A DNA stretch of 64,000 bases. Origin: Hyalangium versicolor (GTDB lineage: Bacteria > Myxococcota > Myxococcia > Myxococcales > Myxococcaceae). Below the pieces are notes generated by a model. The model saw only the letters and a list, made by a program, of their open reading frames with translations, was not told the DNA's origin and searched no databases. Shown piece by piece: positions 37,271 through 45,134 of this stretch. Both the position numbers and the translations under genes were made by a program. Location of the stretch: assembly GCF_020103695.1 (NCBI RefSeq), contig NZ_JAHXBF010000002.1, forward strand, positions 1-64,000. Direction: 5' to 3'. Numbering within the stretch: the stretch's first letter is position 1; every line of letters starts with the position of its first letter.

Positions 37271-37390
37271 TCAGTCGGAGCTGGACGGGAGCGTGACGGT
37301 GCCGGGAGTCTCGATGGCGGCGAGCGCAGCGTGCAGCAGGTAGCGCCCCGGGTCCTCACCGCGCAGGCGGGCCGTCTCAATTGGAGAAGC
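37271..37390 (-). pseudogene. IS66-type transposase C-terminal remnant
   Basis: The minus strand reads IETARLRGEDPGRYLLHAAL followed by AAIETPGTVTLPSS and a stop at 37271. This matches the end of IS66-family TnpC transposases (pattern LIETAKLNGxxPxxYL). Only about 35 codons remain, and the piece abuts the stop of the SDR gene at 37395. It marks an old insertion junction. Confidence 0.6.
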
Positions 37391-37394
37391 CTGA

Positions 37395-38294
37395 TCACGG
37401 AGCCAGCGCGTGACGCGATCGCCGCATGGCTGAAAGTGCTTGGCGAAGATACTGCTCGGTCGTCGTCGGCGCACGGCCGAGGAGCGCCTCCAGATCGCCC
37501 GTCTGCTGGTCCCACTCCCCGCGGTTCATGCCCTGCACCCAGCCCAGGAGGAACCTGGCCACGAATTCAGGCAAGCCCTCGGCAATGCGGGCGTCGACGT
37601 AGTCCTGATCCGAAACCGCGACGTAAGGGACCGTCTCGCCGGTCATCTGGGAGAGGATGGCGGCGATGTCGGAGAACGAGACGGCGGGGCTGCCGGTCAA
37701 TACATAGGACTTGTTCTCATGCCCGCTGCCGGTGAGGACGGCCGCATGCGCCTCCGCCAAGTCCGCGCGGGTGGCCGGGCCGGTCTTGCCGTCACCGGCA
37801 GGAACGCGAACGCCCTTCTCGAGCATCGCCACGCCGAGGAACGGTGTCATGGTGTCCAGGAAGGGCGGATGCTTCACGAAGGTGTAGGTCAGGCCGGACG
37901 ATACGATCCTCTGCTCGCTGAAGATGTCCTCTTCCGTCACCTGCCGCATCGAGAAGTCCGAGCCCTCTTTGCGGATGATGGGCATGTAGACGATATGCCC
38001 GATGCCGGCCTCGGCCGCCGCGTCGATGGCGTTGGCATGCGCGGTCTTGCGATCGGTGAAGGCATGGGTGGAAGTGAGCATCAGTCTGTCGACGCCCTCG
38101 AAGGCCCGCAGCAGCGACGCCTTGTCGAGATAGTCGCCCTGGCGCAGTTCGATGCCGCGCGCGGCGAGCTCCCGCGCCTTGGCCGGATCGCGCACAAGGC
38201 CGAGCAGTTCACTCGCCGGCCTTCTATCAAGCAGCTTCTCCAGCGTCAGCCGACCGATATGGCCGCTCGCGCCCGTGACAAGGACCTTGCTCAT
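37395..38294 (-). CDS. NmrA/QOR2-like SDR family NAD(P)-binding oxidoreductase
   Basis: A 299-residue protein with the Rossmann motif VLVTGASGHIG and the NmrA-type layout (LGLVRDPAKARELAARG, VDRLMLTSTHAF). Such proteins are quinone or redox-sensing oxidoreductases; the catalytic Tyr-x3-Lys of classical SDRs is not evident. ATG 38294 is preferred because AGGAAG lies nine bases upstream; ATG 38303 is the alternative. It follows the Rrf2 gene on the same strand but a T-run lies between and it has its own operator-like site, so it is probably a separate target of that regulator. Confidence 0.85.
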   Translation of the reverse strand: MSKVLVTGASGHIGRLTLEKLLDRRPASELLGLVRDPAKARELAARGIELRQGDYLDKASLLRAFEGVDRLMLTSTHAFTDRKTAHANAIDAAAEAGIGHIVYMPIIRKEGSDFSMRQVTEEDIFSEQRIVSSGLTYTFVKHPPFLDTMTPFLGVAMLEKGVRVPAGDGKTGPATRADLAEAHAAVLTGSGHENKSYVLTGSPAVSFSDIAAILSQMTGETVPYVAVSDQDYVDARIAEGLPEFVARFLLGWVQGMNRGEWDQQTGDLEALLGRAPTTTEQYLRQALSAMRRSRHALAP

Positions 38295-38312
38295 GTTGCT
38301 CATCTTCCTTTT

Positions 38313-38334
38313 GGATACGATATTAGTAACTGAA
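38313..38334 (-). promoter_or_regulatory. Candidate Rrf2 operator upstream of the SDR gene
   Basis: Read on the minus strand this element matches the one upstream of the Rrf2 gene (38776-38797) at 17 of 22 positions, counted by hand. The core is an imperfect dyad GGATAC-n7-GTAAC on the plus strand. It lies about 20 bases before the SDR start, in AT-rich DNA. A shared site upstream of the regulator and its neighbour is what an Rrf2 autoregulated redox module would show. Confidence 0.55.
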
Positions 38335-38340
38335 TAGGGC

Positions 38341-38367
38341 AAAAAAAAGAGGGCGCCTACTCGGCCC
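38341..38367 (-). terminator. Weak intrinsic terminator after rrf2-like gene
   Basis: On the minus strand a short stem GGGC-n9-GCCC, spanning the Rrf2 stop codon, is followed by TCTTTTTTTT. The stem is only four base pairs, but the eight-T run is striking in this GC-rich DNA. It would separate rrf2 from the SDR gene. Confidence 0.35.
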
Positions 38368-38776
38368 TGATCTTTCTCACCACGTCGGAGATGGTCGTCT
38401 TCGCCAGGTCTTGCTCGAACGCCCTCTGCGCCCTGGTCAGGATCTCGCCCATGACCGGCTTGATGTTGGCGCTCACCTTGCAGCCGCCCACCGCGGGATA
38501 GTCGTGAATGGCGAAGGCCCTGGGCGCTTCGACCGCGCGATAGATGTCGAGCAGACTTATGTCCGAGGCCTTCCTGGCGAGCTCACAACCGCCCGACTTC
38601 CCGCTCACGGCATGGATCAGCGACGCCTTCGAGAGCTTCGCCAGGATGCGTTTCACGAAGGCCGCATGGGTGTTCACGCTCCCAGCCAGAGCCTCGGACG
38701 TGACGATCGCCTCCCGATGGGCGATTCCCGCCATCAGGTGGACCGCAATGGAGAACTGGGTGTTCACCGACGCCAT
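38357..38776 (-). CDS. Rrf2-family transcriptional regulator
   Basis: A 139-residue protein of typical Rrf2 length. The winged-helix region is ASVNTQFSIAVHLMAGIA through VSGKSGGCELARKASDISL, and the dimerisation helix is in the C-terminal half. Of the cysteines that bind iron-sulfur clusters in IscR only one remains in the loop (VGGCKVSAN), so it is more like the thiol- or quinone-responsive Rrf2 regulators. It is likely to repress itself and the SDR gene through the matching sites at 38776-38797 and 38313-38334. The AT-rich promoters and flanking transposase scars suggest horizontal arrival. Confidence 0.88.
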   Translation of the reverse strand: MASVNTQFSIAVHLMAGIAHREAIVTSEALAGSVNTHAAFVKRILAKLSKASLIHAVSGKSGGCELARKASDISLLDIYRAVEAPRAFAIHDYPAVGGCKVSANIKPVMGEILTRAQRAFEQDLAKTTISDVVRKIRAE

Positions 38777-38797
38777 TCAGATACCATAATAGTATCC
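38776..38797 (-). promoter_or_regulatory. Candidate Rrf2 operator upstream of its own gene
   Basis: GATACCATAATAGTATC at 38780-38796 is a dyad with perfect GATAC/GTATC arms and a seven-base spacer. It overlaps the region directly before the Rrf2 start codon. A closely matching element lies upstream of the SDR gene. Perfect arms, position and duplication support an operator; binding is inferred. Confidence 0.6.
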
Positions 38798-38799
38798 GA

Positions 38800-39060
38800 T
38801 TGGCGCGTCAAGGCAGATGATGTCTCCCGCCAGGGCGAGCAGCTCCTGATGGCCATCCCTGTCGAGGTCATAGAGGAAGAGCGAGTCATCCGTCTGTCCC
38901 TCGTGCTTCGGGACAAGGAGACAAAGTCGGATCCACACGCCATCCTCATTTGAGTTCGGCTGTGCGGGGCTGTGCTCGACCAGAGTGTTGCCCCGGGCGG
39001 CGATCTGATCCAGATTCAGGCAACTGCTCGGTTCCATCGTCGTATGCGAGGCGAGCTCTC
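38800..39060 (-). pseudogene. Fragment of a decayed secreted protein
   Basis: The minus strand reads protein-like sequence without a start: CLNLDQIAARGNTLVEHS, then NSNEDGVWIRLCLLVPKHEG and DSLFLYDLDRDGHQELLALA, ending inside the Rrf2 promoter. The DLDRDGHQELL phrase resembles FG-GAP or EF-hand-like repeats. It may be the end of a gene cut off when the Rrf2-SDR module inserted. Low certainty, because frames in GC-rich DNA can look coding by chance. Confidence 0.3.
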
Positions 39061-39064
39061 TTGA

Positions 39065-39475
39065 TCGCTGCATGGCTACGATCCGCCCACTGAAGCGCGT
39101 GTCGACTATGCCAGGGCCGCGGCAACCGTTTTGACCGGCAGCGACCACGCGGGTCGCGTCTATGAACTCGCGGGCGACGCATCCTTCACATTGACCGAGC
39201 TCGCCGCCGTGGTTGCCAAGGCGTCTGGCCGGCCGATGGCCTACGAGGATTTGACGCAGGAAGCGTTTCAATCGACGCTCTTGGACGCTGGCCTGCCGGC
39301 GATGGCGGCGAGGATTCTGTCGGACACCGATGCGGGCGTTGCGAAGGGAGCGCTGTTTGATGACGGCGGCACGCTTGCCCGGCTGATCGGGCGGTCGACT
39401 ACTCCCTTCCACACCACGATCACGGACTTCGTCCAGAACCAGCAGGCGTCCACCGGGGCATCGAGACGCGCATAG
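39065..39475 (+). pseudogene. 5-prime-truncated NmrA/QOR2-like oxidoreductase
   Basis: An open frame with no Rossmann motif encodes the C-terminal part of the same family as the SDR gene at 37395: VDYARAAATVLTGSDHAGR, VYELAGDASFTLTELAA and KGALFDDGGTLARLIGRST match the end of QOR2-type quinone oxidoreductases. A TGA at 39062 closes the frame just upstream and the N-terminal half is absent. It lies on the strand opposite to the intact copy, with Rrf2 between them. Confidence 0.65.
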
Positions 39476-39535
39476 GCCAGGAGTGCGGAAATCGGGTCAT
39501 CGGTCGCACGACGGCCCCCCCTGGCTGCGCTCGTC

Positions 39536-41785
39536 TCAGGGAGTGACGGTGACGAGCGTGCCCGCCTTGGCGTTGTTGTCCTCGAACAGCTCGACCATGC
39601 CGTTCTGCGGATCCACCACCGCCCCCACGTAGTACGCACCCGTGTTGGGCACGTACGCCGGGCCCACCAATGACAGCACCTGGCACTGGCCCGCGCTCAG
39701 CGTCGCCGTGAAGGTGTAGCCCAGGAAGGCATCCGGCGAGGGGCCCATGGGGCCGTTCGGAGTGAGGGTGGTGTCCGCCGACAGGTAGACCTCCACCACC
39801 GTGCTCCCAGCCTGCGTGCCCTGGTTGCACACCGTCACCGAGGCCGTGAGCGACTGGCCCTGCTTCACGGTGCTCGCGCTCGACACCGCCGAGACGATGA
39901 AGTCCGGCTTGCTGCCAATGCCGATGCGACCGCCCAGCTTGATGTTGTTGTCCTCGAGCAGCTCGGCCACCGAGCTCTGCGGATCCGCCACCGCTCCCAG
40001 GTAGTAGGCACCCTCGGTGGGCACGTACCCCGAGCCCTGCACCGTCAGCGTCTGACACTGGCTCGGGTTGAGGTACGCCGAATAGACAGAGCCCTGGTAG
40101 AAATCCGGCGAAGGCCCCATCGGCCCGTTGGGGGTGATGGTGGTGTCCGCCGAGAGGTACACCTCAACGCCGGTGCTGCCACCCTGAGTGCCCTGGTTGC
40201 ACACCGTCACAGAAGCCGTGAGCTGCTGCCCAGGGCTGCTCGACACGAAGCTGGCAGGCCCCGTCACCGCCGTGACGATGAAGTCCGGCTTGTTGCCGAT
40301 ACCCAGGCGGGTGCCTGCCCGGGTGTTGTTGTCCTCGAGCAGCTCGGCCACCGAGCTCTGCGGATCCGCCACCGCGCCCAGGTAGTAGGCGCCGTCTGCG
40401 GGCGCGTACACCCAGCCCTGCACCGCCAGCGTCTGGCACTGGCCGGGGTTGAAGTACTGGGAGGAGATGTAGCCCACGTAGGAATCCGGCGAAGGACCGG
40501 TGGGCCCATTGGGCGTGATGGTGGTGTCCGTCGAGAGGTACACCTCCACGCCGGTGCTGCCCCCTTGCGTCCCCTGGTTGCACACCGTCACCGAAGCCGT
40601 GAGCTGCTGCCCGGACGTGGCGCTGGCGGGCCCCGTCACCGCCGTGACGATGAAGTCCGGCTTGCTGCCGATGCCCAGGCGGGTGCCCGCCTTGGTGTTG
40701 TTGTCCTCGATGAGCTCCGCCAGCGAGTTCTGCCCATCCACCACCGCGCCCAGGTAGTAGGCGCCGTCCGCGGGCACGTACGCCGGGCCCTGCACCACCA
40801 CCGCCTTGCACTGCCCCGCGGTGAGGTACTGCGGAGCGGCACTGCCCAGGAAGCTGTCCGGCGAAGGCCCCGTGGGCCCGTTGGGCGTGATGGTGGCATC
40901 CGCCGAGAGGTACACCTCCACCGGCGCGCTGCCCCCCACGGTGCCCTGGTTGCACACCGTCACCGAGGCGGTGAGCTGCTGGCCCGGCAGAGCGCTGGCC
41001 GGCCCCGTCACCGCCGAGACGATGAAGTCCGGCTTGCTGCCAATGCCGATGCGACCGCCCAGCTTGATGTTGTTGTCCTCGAGCAGCTCGGCCACCGAGC
41101 TCTGCGGATCCGCCACCGCTCCCAGGTAGTAGGCGCCCTCGGTGGGCACGTACCCCGAGCCCTGCACCGTCAGCGTCTGACACTGGCTCGGGCTGAGGTA
41201 CGCCGAATAGACAGAGCCCTGGTAGAAGTCCGGCGAAGGCCCCATCGGCCCGTTAGGGGTGATGGTGGTGTCCGCCGAGAGGTACACCTCAACGCCGGTG
41301 CTGCCACCCTGAGTGCCCTGGTTGCACACCGTCACAGAAGCCGTGAGCTGCTGCCCAGGGCTGCTCGACACGAAGCTGGCAGGCCCCGTCACCGCCGTGA
41401 CGATGAAGTCCGGCTTGTTGCCGATACCCAGGCGGGTGCCTGCCCGGGCATTGTTGTTCTCCAGCACCTCCACCACGGAGTTTTGCGGATCCGCCACCGC
41501 GCCCAGGTAGTAGGCGCCGTCTGCGGGCACGTACGCCCAGCCCTGCACCACCAGCGTCTGGCACTGGCCGGGGTTGAAGTACTGTGAGGAGATGTAGCCC
41601 ACGTAGGAATCCGGCGAAGGACCGGTGGGCCCATTGGGCGTGATGGTGGTGTCCGTCGAGAGGTACACCTCCACGCCGGTGCTGCCCCCTTGCGTCCCCT
41701 GGTTGCACACCGTCACCGAAGCCGTGAGCTGCTGCCCGGGCTGGGCACTGGCAGGCCCCGTCACCGAGGACACCACGAAGTCCGG
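39536..41785 (-). repeat. Tandem 1125-bp higher-order duplication inside the CARDB gene
   Basis: Matching sequence recurs at an exact spacing of 1125 bases (375 codons): for example the segment at 40188-40385 recurs at 41313-41510, and that at 40500 recurs at 41625. Each 1125-base copy holds three CARDB units (copy A 40661-41785, copy B 39536-40660). Units 1/4 and 2/5 are nearly identical, while 3/6 have diverged. This points to a recent duplication or gene-conversion event, with the outer units free to drift. Confidence 0.85.
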
Positions 41786-41920
41786 ACCGGATACGACGGC
41801 CTGGCTCGTGGTAACGCGCTCAACTGCCGTGCTGCTATCCGCCGAGCCCTCGCACCCCGCCGCCGCCAGCAACGCCACCGCCCCCAGAAGGCTTCCGACC
41901 CTGCCGTTGCTTCGATTCAT
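39536..41920 (-). CDS. Lipoprotein of six CARDB repeats
   Basis: A 794-residue lipoprotein with lipobox AAGC (Cys 23). After a short linker come six repeats of about 124-127 residues that begin PDFIVTAVTGPAS, contain LTASVTVCNQGTQGG and VEVYLSxDTTITPNGP, and end YYLGAVADPQ with VxELLEDNN. This is the CARDB (cell adhesion related domain in bacteria) pattern. Each repeat has two conserved Cys (VCNQG and GQCQ), which could form a disulfide. It is probably a surface adhesin or ligand-binding stalk. Repeats 1 and 4, and 2 and 5, are nearly identical, so assemblies of this gene may be error-prone. Confidence 0.88.
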   Translation of the reverse strand: MNRSNGRVGSLLGAVALLAAAGCEGSADSSTAVERVTTSQAVVSGPDFVVSSVTGPASAQPGQQLTASVTVCNQGTQGGSTGVEVYLSTDTTITPNGPTGPSPDSYVGYISSQYFNPGQCQTLVVQGWAYVPADGAYYLGAVADPQNSVVEVLENNNARAGTRLGIGNKPDFIVTAVTGPASFVSSSPGQQLTASVTVCNQGTQGGSTGVEVYLSADTTITPNGPMGPSPDFYQGSVYSAYLSPSQCQTLTVQGSGYVPTEGAYYLGAVADPQSSVAELLEDNNIKLGGRIGIGSKPDFIVSAVTGPASALPGQQLTASVTVCNQGTVGGSAPVEVYLSADATITPNGPTGPSPDSFLGSAAPQYLTAGQCKAVVVQGPAYVPADGAYYLGAVVDGQNSLAELIEDNNTKAGTRLGIGSKPDFIVTAVTGPASATSGQQLTASVTVCNQGTQGGSTGVEVYLSTDTTITPNGPTGPSPDSYVGYISSQYFNPGQCQTLAVQGWVYAPADGAYYLGAVADPQSSVAELLEDNNTRAGTRLGIGNKPDFIVTAVTGPASFVSSSPGQQLTASVTVCNQGTQGGSTGVEVYLSADTTITPNGPMGPSPDFYQGSVYSAYLNPSQCQTLTVQGSGYVPTEGAYYLGAVADPQSSVAELLEDNNIKLGGRIGIGSKPDFIVSAVSSASTVKQGQSLTASVTVCNQGTQAGSTVVEVYLSADTTLTPNGPMGPSPDAFLGYTFTATLSAGQCQVLSLVGPAYVPNTGAYYVGAVVDPQNGMVELFEDNNAKAGTLVTVTP

Positions 41921-42058
41921 GCGCCACCCCAGGCGAAATCAGCCAGTCCTGCCTACCGCGTAATTCACGTGAGGAGCGCAATACCAACTCGGCCCATGAA
42001 GACCCAAGCAAAATCGACGTAACTTTCCTCTCTCAGCAGATGGAAAAACCACCTCTGC

Positions 42059-42304
42059 TTACCTGGAGCGCGCAAAACCTGGCGGCATGAAACTCCCAGT
42101 GTGCTGTGTCCTGGCGCTGGCGCCTCTCCTCTGACCCAGCGCGGCCACCAGGCCCACGGCCATGCCTCCGAGCGTGGGGAGGAACCGGCCCTGGCCACCC
42201 AGGAGCTTGCCCGCAGTCCAGACTCCGAGCGGCGGGCTCAGCGCCACGAAGGGGTAGGTGTAGAACGGAGAGCGGCGCGATGTGCCTGCCGGGCCATCCG
42301 GCAA
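42059..42304 (-). pseudogene. Possible remnant of a membrane protein gene
   Basis: The minus strand shows a hydrophobic, glycine-rich stretch (YPFVALSPPLGVWTAGKLLG, then RFLPTLGGMAVGLVAALG) resembling a two-helix piece of myxobacterial membrane proteins. There is no signal peptide and the C-terminal part is nonsense-like. The surrounding 41921-42352 holds no other candidate gene. Confidence 0.3.
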
Positions 42305-42352
42305 TGAGCTACGACCCCGGCTACCGGGACTGAGTGTGAGTCGGCGGACCCC

Positions 42353-43972
42353 TCAGAAGATGTAGTCCGTCGAGAGGAACGCCGACTCGCGCTGGGTGAG
42401 GATGTTGTGGACGATGGCCTTGTTCTCAGCCGTCGTCTTCGTGGCGACGAGCGTGCGGATGGAGAACACGCGCAGCGCATCCCCGACCGAGAGCGTGCCC
42501 TCCGCCGAGTCCTTGCGCCCATTGAAGGGGAAGGTATCGGGCCCGCGCTGGCACTGGGTGTTGAGGTTGATGCGGCCGACCTGGTTGGCGGAGGCATCGA
42601 TGAGGCGGCCAATGCGCTCCGAGTCCTTGCCGAAGATGCTCAGCTGCTGGCCGAACTGCGAGTTCACCACGTAGCGGATGGCCTCCTCATCCTCCTCGAA
42701 GGGGAGGATGGGGATGACGGGGCCGAACTGCTCCTCGTGGTAGAGGCGCATCGACTCGTTCACCGGCGAGACGATGGCCGGATAGAAGAAGGAGCCGAGG
42801 ATCTCCCCGCCGTGCGGGTTGAGCACCTGGGCGCCCTTCTGGACGGCATCATCCACGAGCGCCTTGAGGAACGCGGGCTTGCCCGGCTCGGGGAGCGGAG
42901 TGAGTGACACACCCGCTTCCCAGGGCATGCCGGGCTTGAGCTTGCCGACGGCGGCGGTGAACTTCTCGACGAAGGGCTGGAGGATCTTCTTGTGCACCAG
43001 GAGGATCTTCAACGCGGTGCACCGCTGGCCGTTGAAGGACAGGGTGCCGGTGACGCACTCGTTCACGGCGTTGTCGAGGTCCGCGTCCTCCAGGAGGATG
43101 GCGGGGTTCTTCGCATCCAGGCCGAGCACCGCCTTCAGGCGGTGGGGCTTGGGGTGCATCTTCTTCAGCTCACTGGCGCCCTGGTTGGTGCCGATGAAGG
43201 CGAAGACATCCACCTTGCCACTCTCCATGAGGGCGCCCACCGTCTCGCGGCCGCGGCCGTAGATGATGTTGATGACGCCGGGAGGGAAGCTGTCGCGGAA
43301 GGCCTCGAGCAGCGGGCGGATGAGCAGCACTCCGAACTTGGCCGGCTTGAAGACGACGGTGTTCCCCATGAGCAGCGCGGGGAAGAGCGTGGAGAACGTC
43401 TCGTTGAGCGGGTAGTTGTAGGGACCCATGCACAGGGCCACGCCGAGCGGCACGCGCCGAACCTGGCCCATGATGCCCTGCTCCTGGACGAAGCGGATGG
43501 AGTTGCGATCCAGCTCCTTGAGGGCGGAGAGCGTCTCGACGATGTAATCGCGGGTGCGATCGAACTCCTTCTCGGCGTCCTTCTGCGTCTTGCCGATCTC
43601 CCACATGAGGAGGTTCACGACGGCCTGACGCTGCTCCTGCATGCGGGAGATGAAACGCTCCACGTGCTCGATGCGCTCGGCGACGCGCATGGTGGGCCAA
43701 GCGCCGCGGCCGAGATCATACGCGCGCACCGCCGCATCGAGCGCAGCCAGGGACTCCTTGGAGGTGAGCAACGGGGTGCTGCCGATGACCTTCTGCTCGA
43801 AGCCCTTGTCCGTCTTCACGCAGACGGGGCTGCGCACGGGGGCCAGATCGCCCTGCCAGGTGAGGAGTTTGCCGTCGATGAGGTACTCGCGCTGCTCGGT
43901 GAACTCGGGGATGCGAGCGGGGGCCGGCGGATCGATCGCGGCGGAGAAGAGGTTTTCGAGGAGGTTCGACAT
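42353..43972 (-). CDS. gapN: NADP-dependent glyceraldehyde-3-phosphate dehydrogenase (ALDH family)
   Basis: A 539-residue aldehyde dehydrogenase with best resemblance to non-phosphorylating GAPDH. Motifs: GPYNYPLNETFSTLFPALLM, GNTVVFKPAKFG and the nucleophile region FNGQRCTALK with Cys. It would oxidise glyceraldehyde-3-phosphate to 3-phosphoglycerate with NADP, making NADPH. The segment that normally reads ELGGKNP has GLDAKNP, so the usual general-base Glu position appears substituted. Other ALDH substrates cannot be excluded. It stands alone, on the same strand as, but downstream of, the ABC importer. Confidence 0.75.
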   Translation of the reverse strand: MSNLLENLFSAAIDPPAPARIPEFTEQREYLIDGKLLTWQGDLAPVRSPVCVKTDKGFEQKVIGSTPLLTSKESLAALDAAVRAYDLGRGAWPTMRVAERIEHVERFISRMQEQRQAVVNLLMWEIGKTQKDAEKEFDRTRDYIVETLSALKELDRNSIRFVQEQGIMGQVRRVPLGVALCMGPYNYPLNETFSTLFPALLMGNTVVFKPAKFGVLLIRPLLEAFRDSFPPGVINIIYGRGRETVGALMESGKVDVFAFIGTNQGASELKKMHPKPHRLKAVLGLDAKNPAILLEDADLDNAVNECVTGTLSFNGQRCTALKILLVHKKILQPFVEKFTAAVGKLKPGMPWEAGVSLTPLPEPGKPAFLKALVDDAVQKGAQVLNPHGGEILGSFFYPAIVSPVNESMRLYHEEQFGPVIPILPFEEDEEAIRYVVNSQFGQQLSIFGKDSERIGRLIDASANQVGRINLNTQCQRGPDTFPFNGRKDSAEGTLSVGDALRVFSIRTLVATKTTAENKAIVHNILTQRESAFLSTDYIF

Positions 43973-44081
43973 GAGGTTCCCTGAAGAGGGCGCGCGGAGC
44001 GCCCGAGGACAGATGTGCCACCACGTGTGTGCAACGCAGCCGGGGATTTAACCCGCACTGGCAGAAACTGCATGCGTTCGT

Positions 44082-45134
44082 TCACCCACTTGGGGCTGCA
44101 ACAGGAGCGGGAAACAGCTTCGCCTTCCGGATGCGGACCTGGAGCAATTGGCCCGCTCGGGCCTCGATGGGGGGACCGATGACGCGCAAGAGCGTGTCGC
44201 CCACGGGGAAACGGTACTCCGCCGCGTGCCCGAGGAAGAGCCGTGCGGAGAGCGGCAGCGATGCTCCCTCGGTGCCAATCTCCACATCCTCTGGCCGAAC
44301 CACCAGCGTCGCGGGACCGGTGCTGGCGCTCAGGTCCTCGGGCAGCGGGAAACGGATGTCGCGCCCGTCGCAGTGGAACATTCCAGAGCGAGCCTCACCG
44401 GTGAACACGTTGGCGCCGCCCACAAAGGCCGCGACGAACGGAGTCGAGGGCTCGCGGTACAAGCGCTCCGGAGTGTCCACCTGCTCGATGACGCCGCGGT
44501 TCATCACCGCGATGCGGTCCGAGAGCGCGAGTGCCTCCGCCTGATCGTGCGTGACGAAGACCATGGTCGTGCCCAGGCGGGCCCTGAGGGCGGCGATCTC
44601 CGCGCGCAGCTCCTCACGGAGCGCGGCGTCGAGGTTCGACAGTGGCTCATCGAGCAGGAGCACGCGCGGGCTGGATACGAGCGCCCGGGCGAGCGAGACG
44701 CGCTGGAGCTGCCCACCGGAGAGCTCATGAGGCATCCGCGAGGCGAACGACTCGAGCCTCACCCAGCGCAGGGCCTCTCGCACGCGCTCGGAGACCTCTG
44801 CCTTCGGGAGGCGGCGGAGCGAGAGCGGATAGGCCACGTTCGCCTCCACCGAGCGGTGTGGCCACACGGCATAGCTCTGGAACACCATGCCCAGTCCGCG
44901 CCGCTCCGGAGGGACGAGGACATCGGGCCCCGCCACGGTCTCACCCCCAATGCGGATGACACCTGAGTCCGGGTGCTCCAGGCCCGCGAGCATCCGCAGC
45001 GTCGTCGTCTTGCCACAGCCGGAGGGCCCCAGGAGCGAGACGAGTTCTCCCTCGCGTACCTCCAGGGAGAGACCGCGAACCACCGGCGTGGCGCCGAACG
45101 ACTTGAACAGGCCTTCGAGCGCGATGGCGACCAT
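44082..45134 (-). CDS. ABC transporter ATP-binding protein (iron/thiamine-type importer)
   Basis: A 350-residue ATPase. Walker A GPSGCGKTTTLR, Q-loop VFQSYAVWPH, signature LSGGQLQRVSLARAL, Walker B VLLLDEPLSNLD and H-switch VTHDQAEAL are all intact. The C-terminal 110 residues form a TOBE-like regulatory domain. It energises the importer with the permease and binding protein encoded upstream. The stop codon of the permease gene overlaps its ATG (TGATG at 45134). Confidence 0.93.
   Translation of the reverse strand: MVAIALEGLFKSFGATPVVRGLSLEVREGELVSLLGPSGCGKTTTLRMLAGLEHPDSGVIRIGGETVAGPDVLVPPERRGLGMVFQSYAVWPHRSVEANVAYPLSLRRLPKAEVSERVREALRWVRLESFASRMPHELSGGQLQRVSLARALVSSPRVLLLDEPLSNLDAALREELRAEIAALRARLGTTMVFVTHDQAEALALSDRIAVMNRGVIEQVDTPERLYREPSTPFVAAFVGGANVFTGEARSGMFHCDGRDIRFPLPEDLSASTGPATLVVRPEDVEIGTEGASLPLSARLFLGHAAEYRFPVGDTLLRVIGPPIEARAGQLLQVRIRKAKLFPAPVAAPSG

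Noticed and set aside
39536..41785. CRISPR-like periodic repeats
   Set aside because: Repeats are about 370 bases long and encode CARDB domains in one open frame; there are no short spacers.
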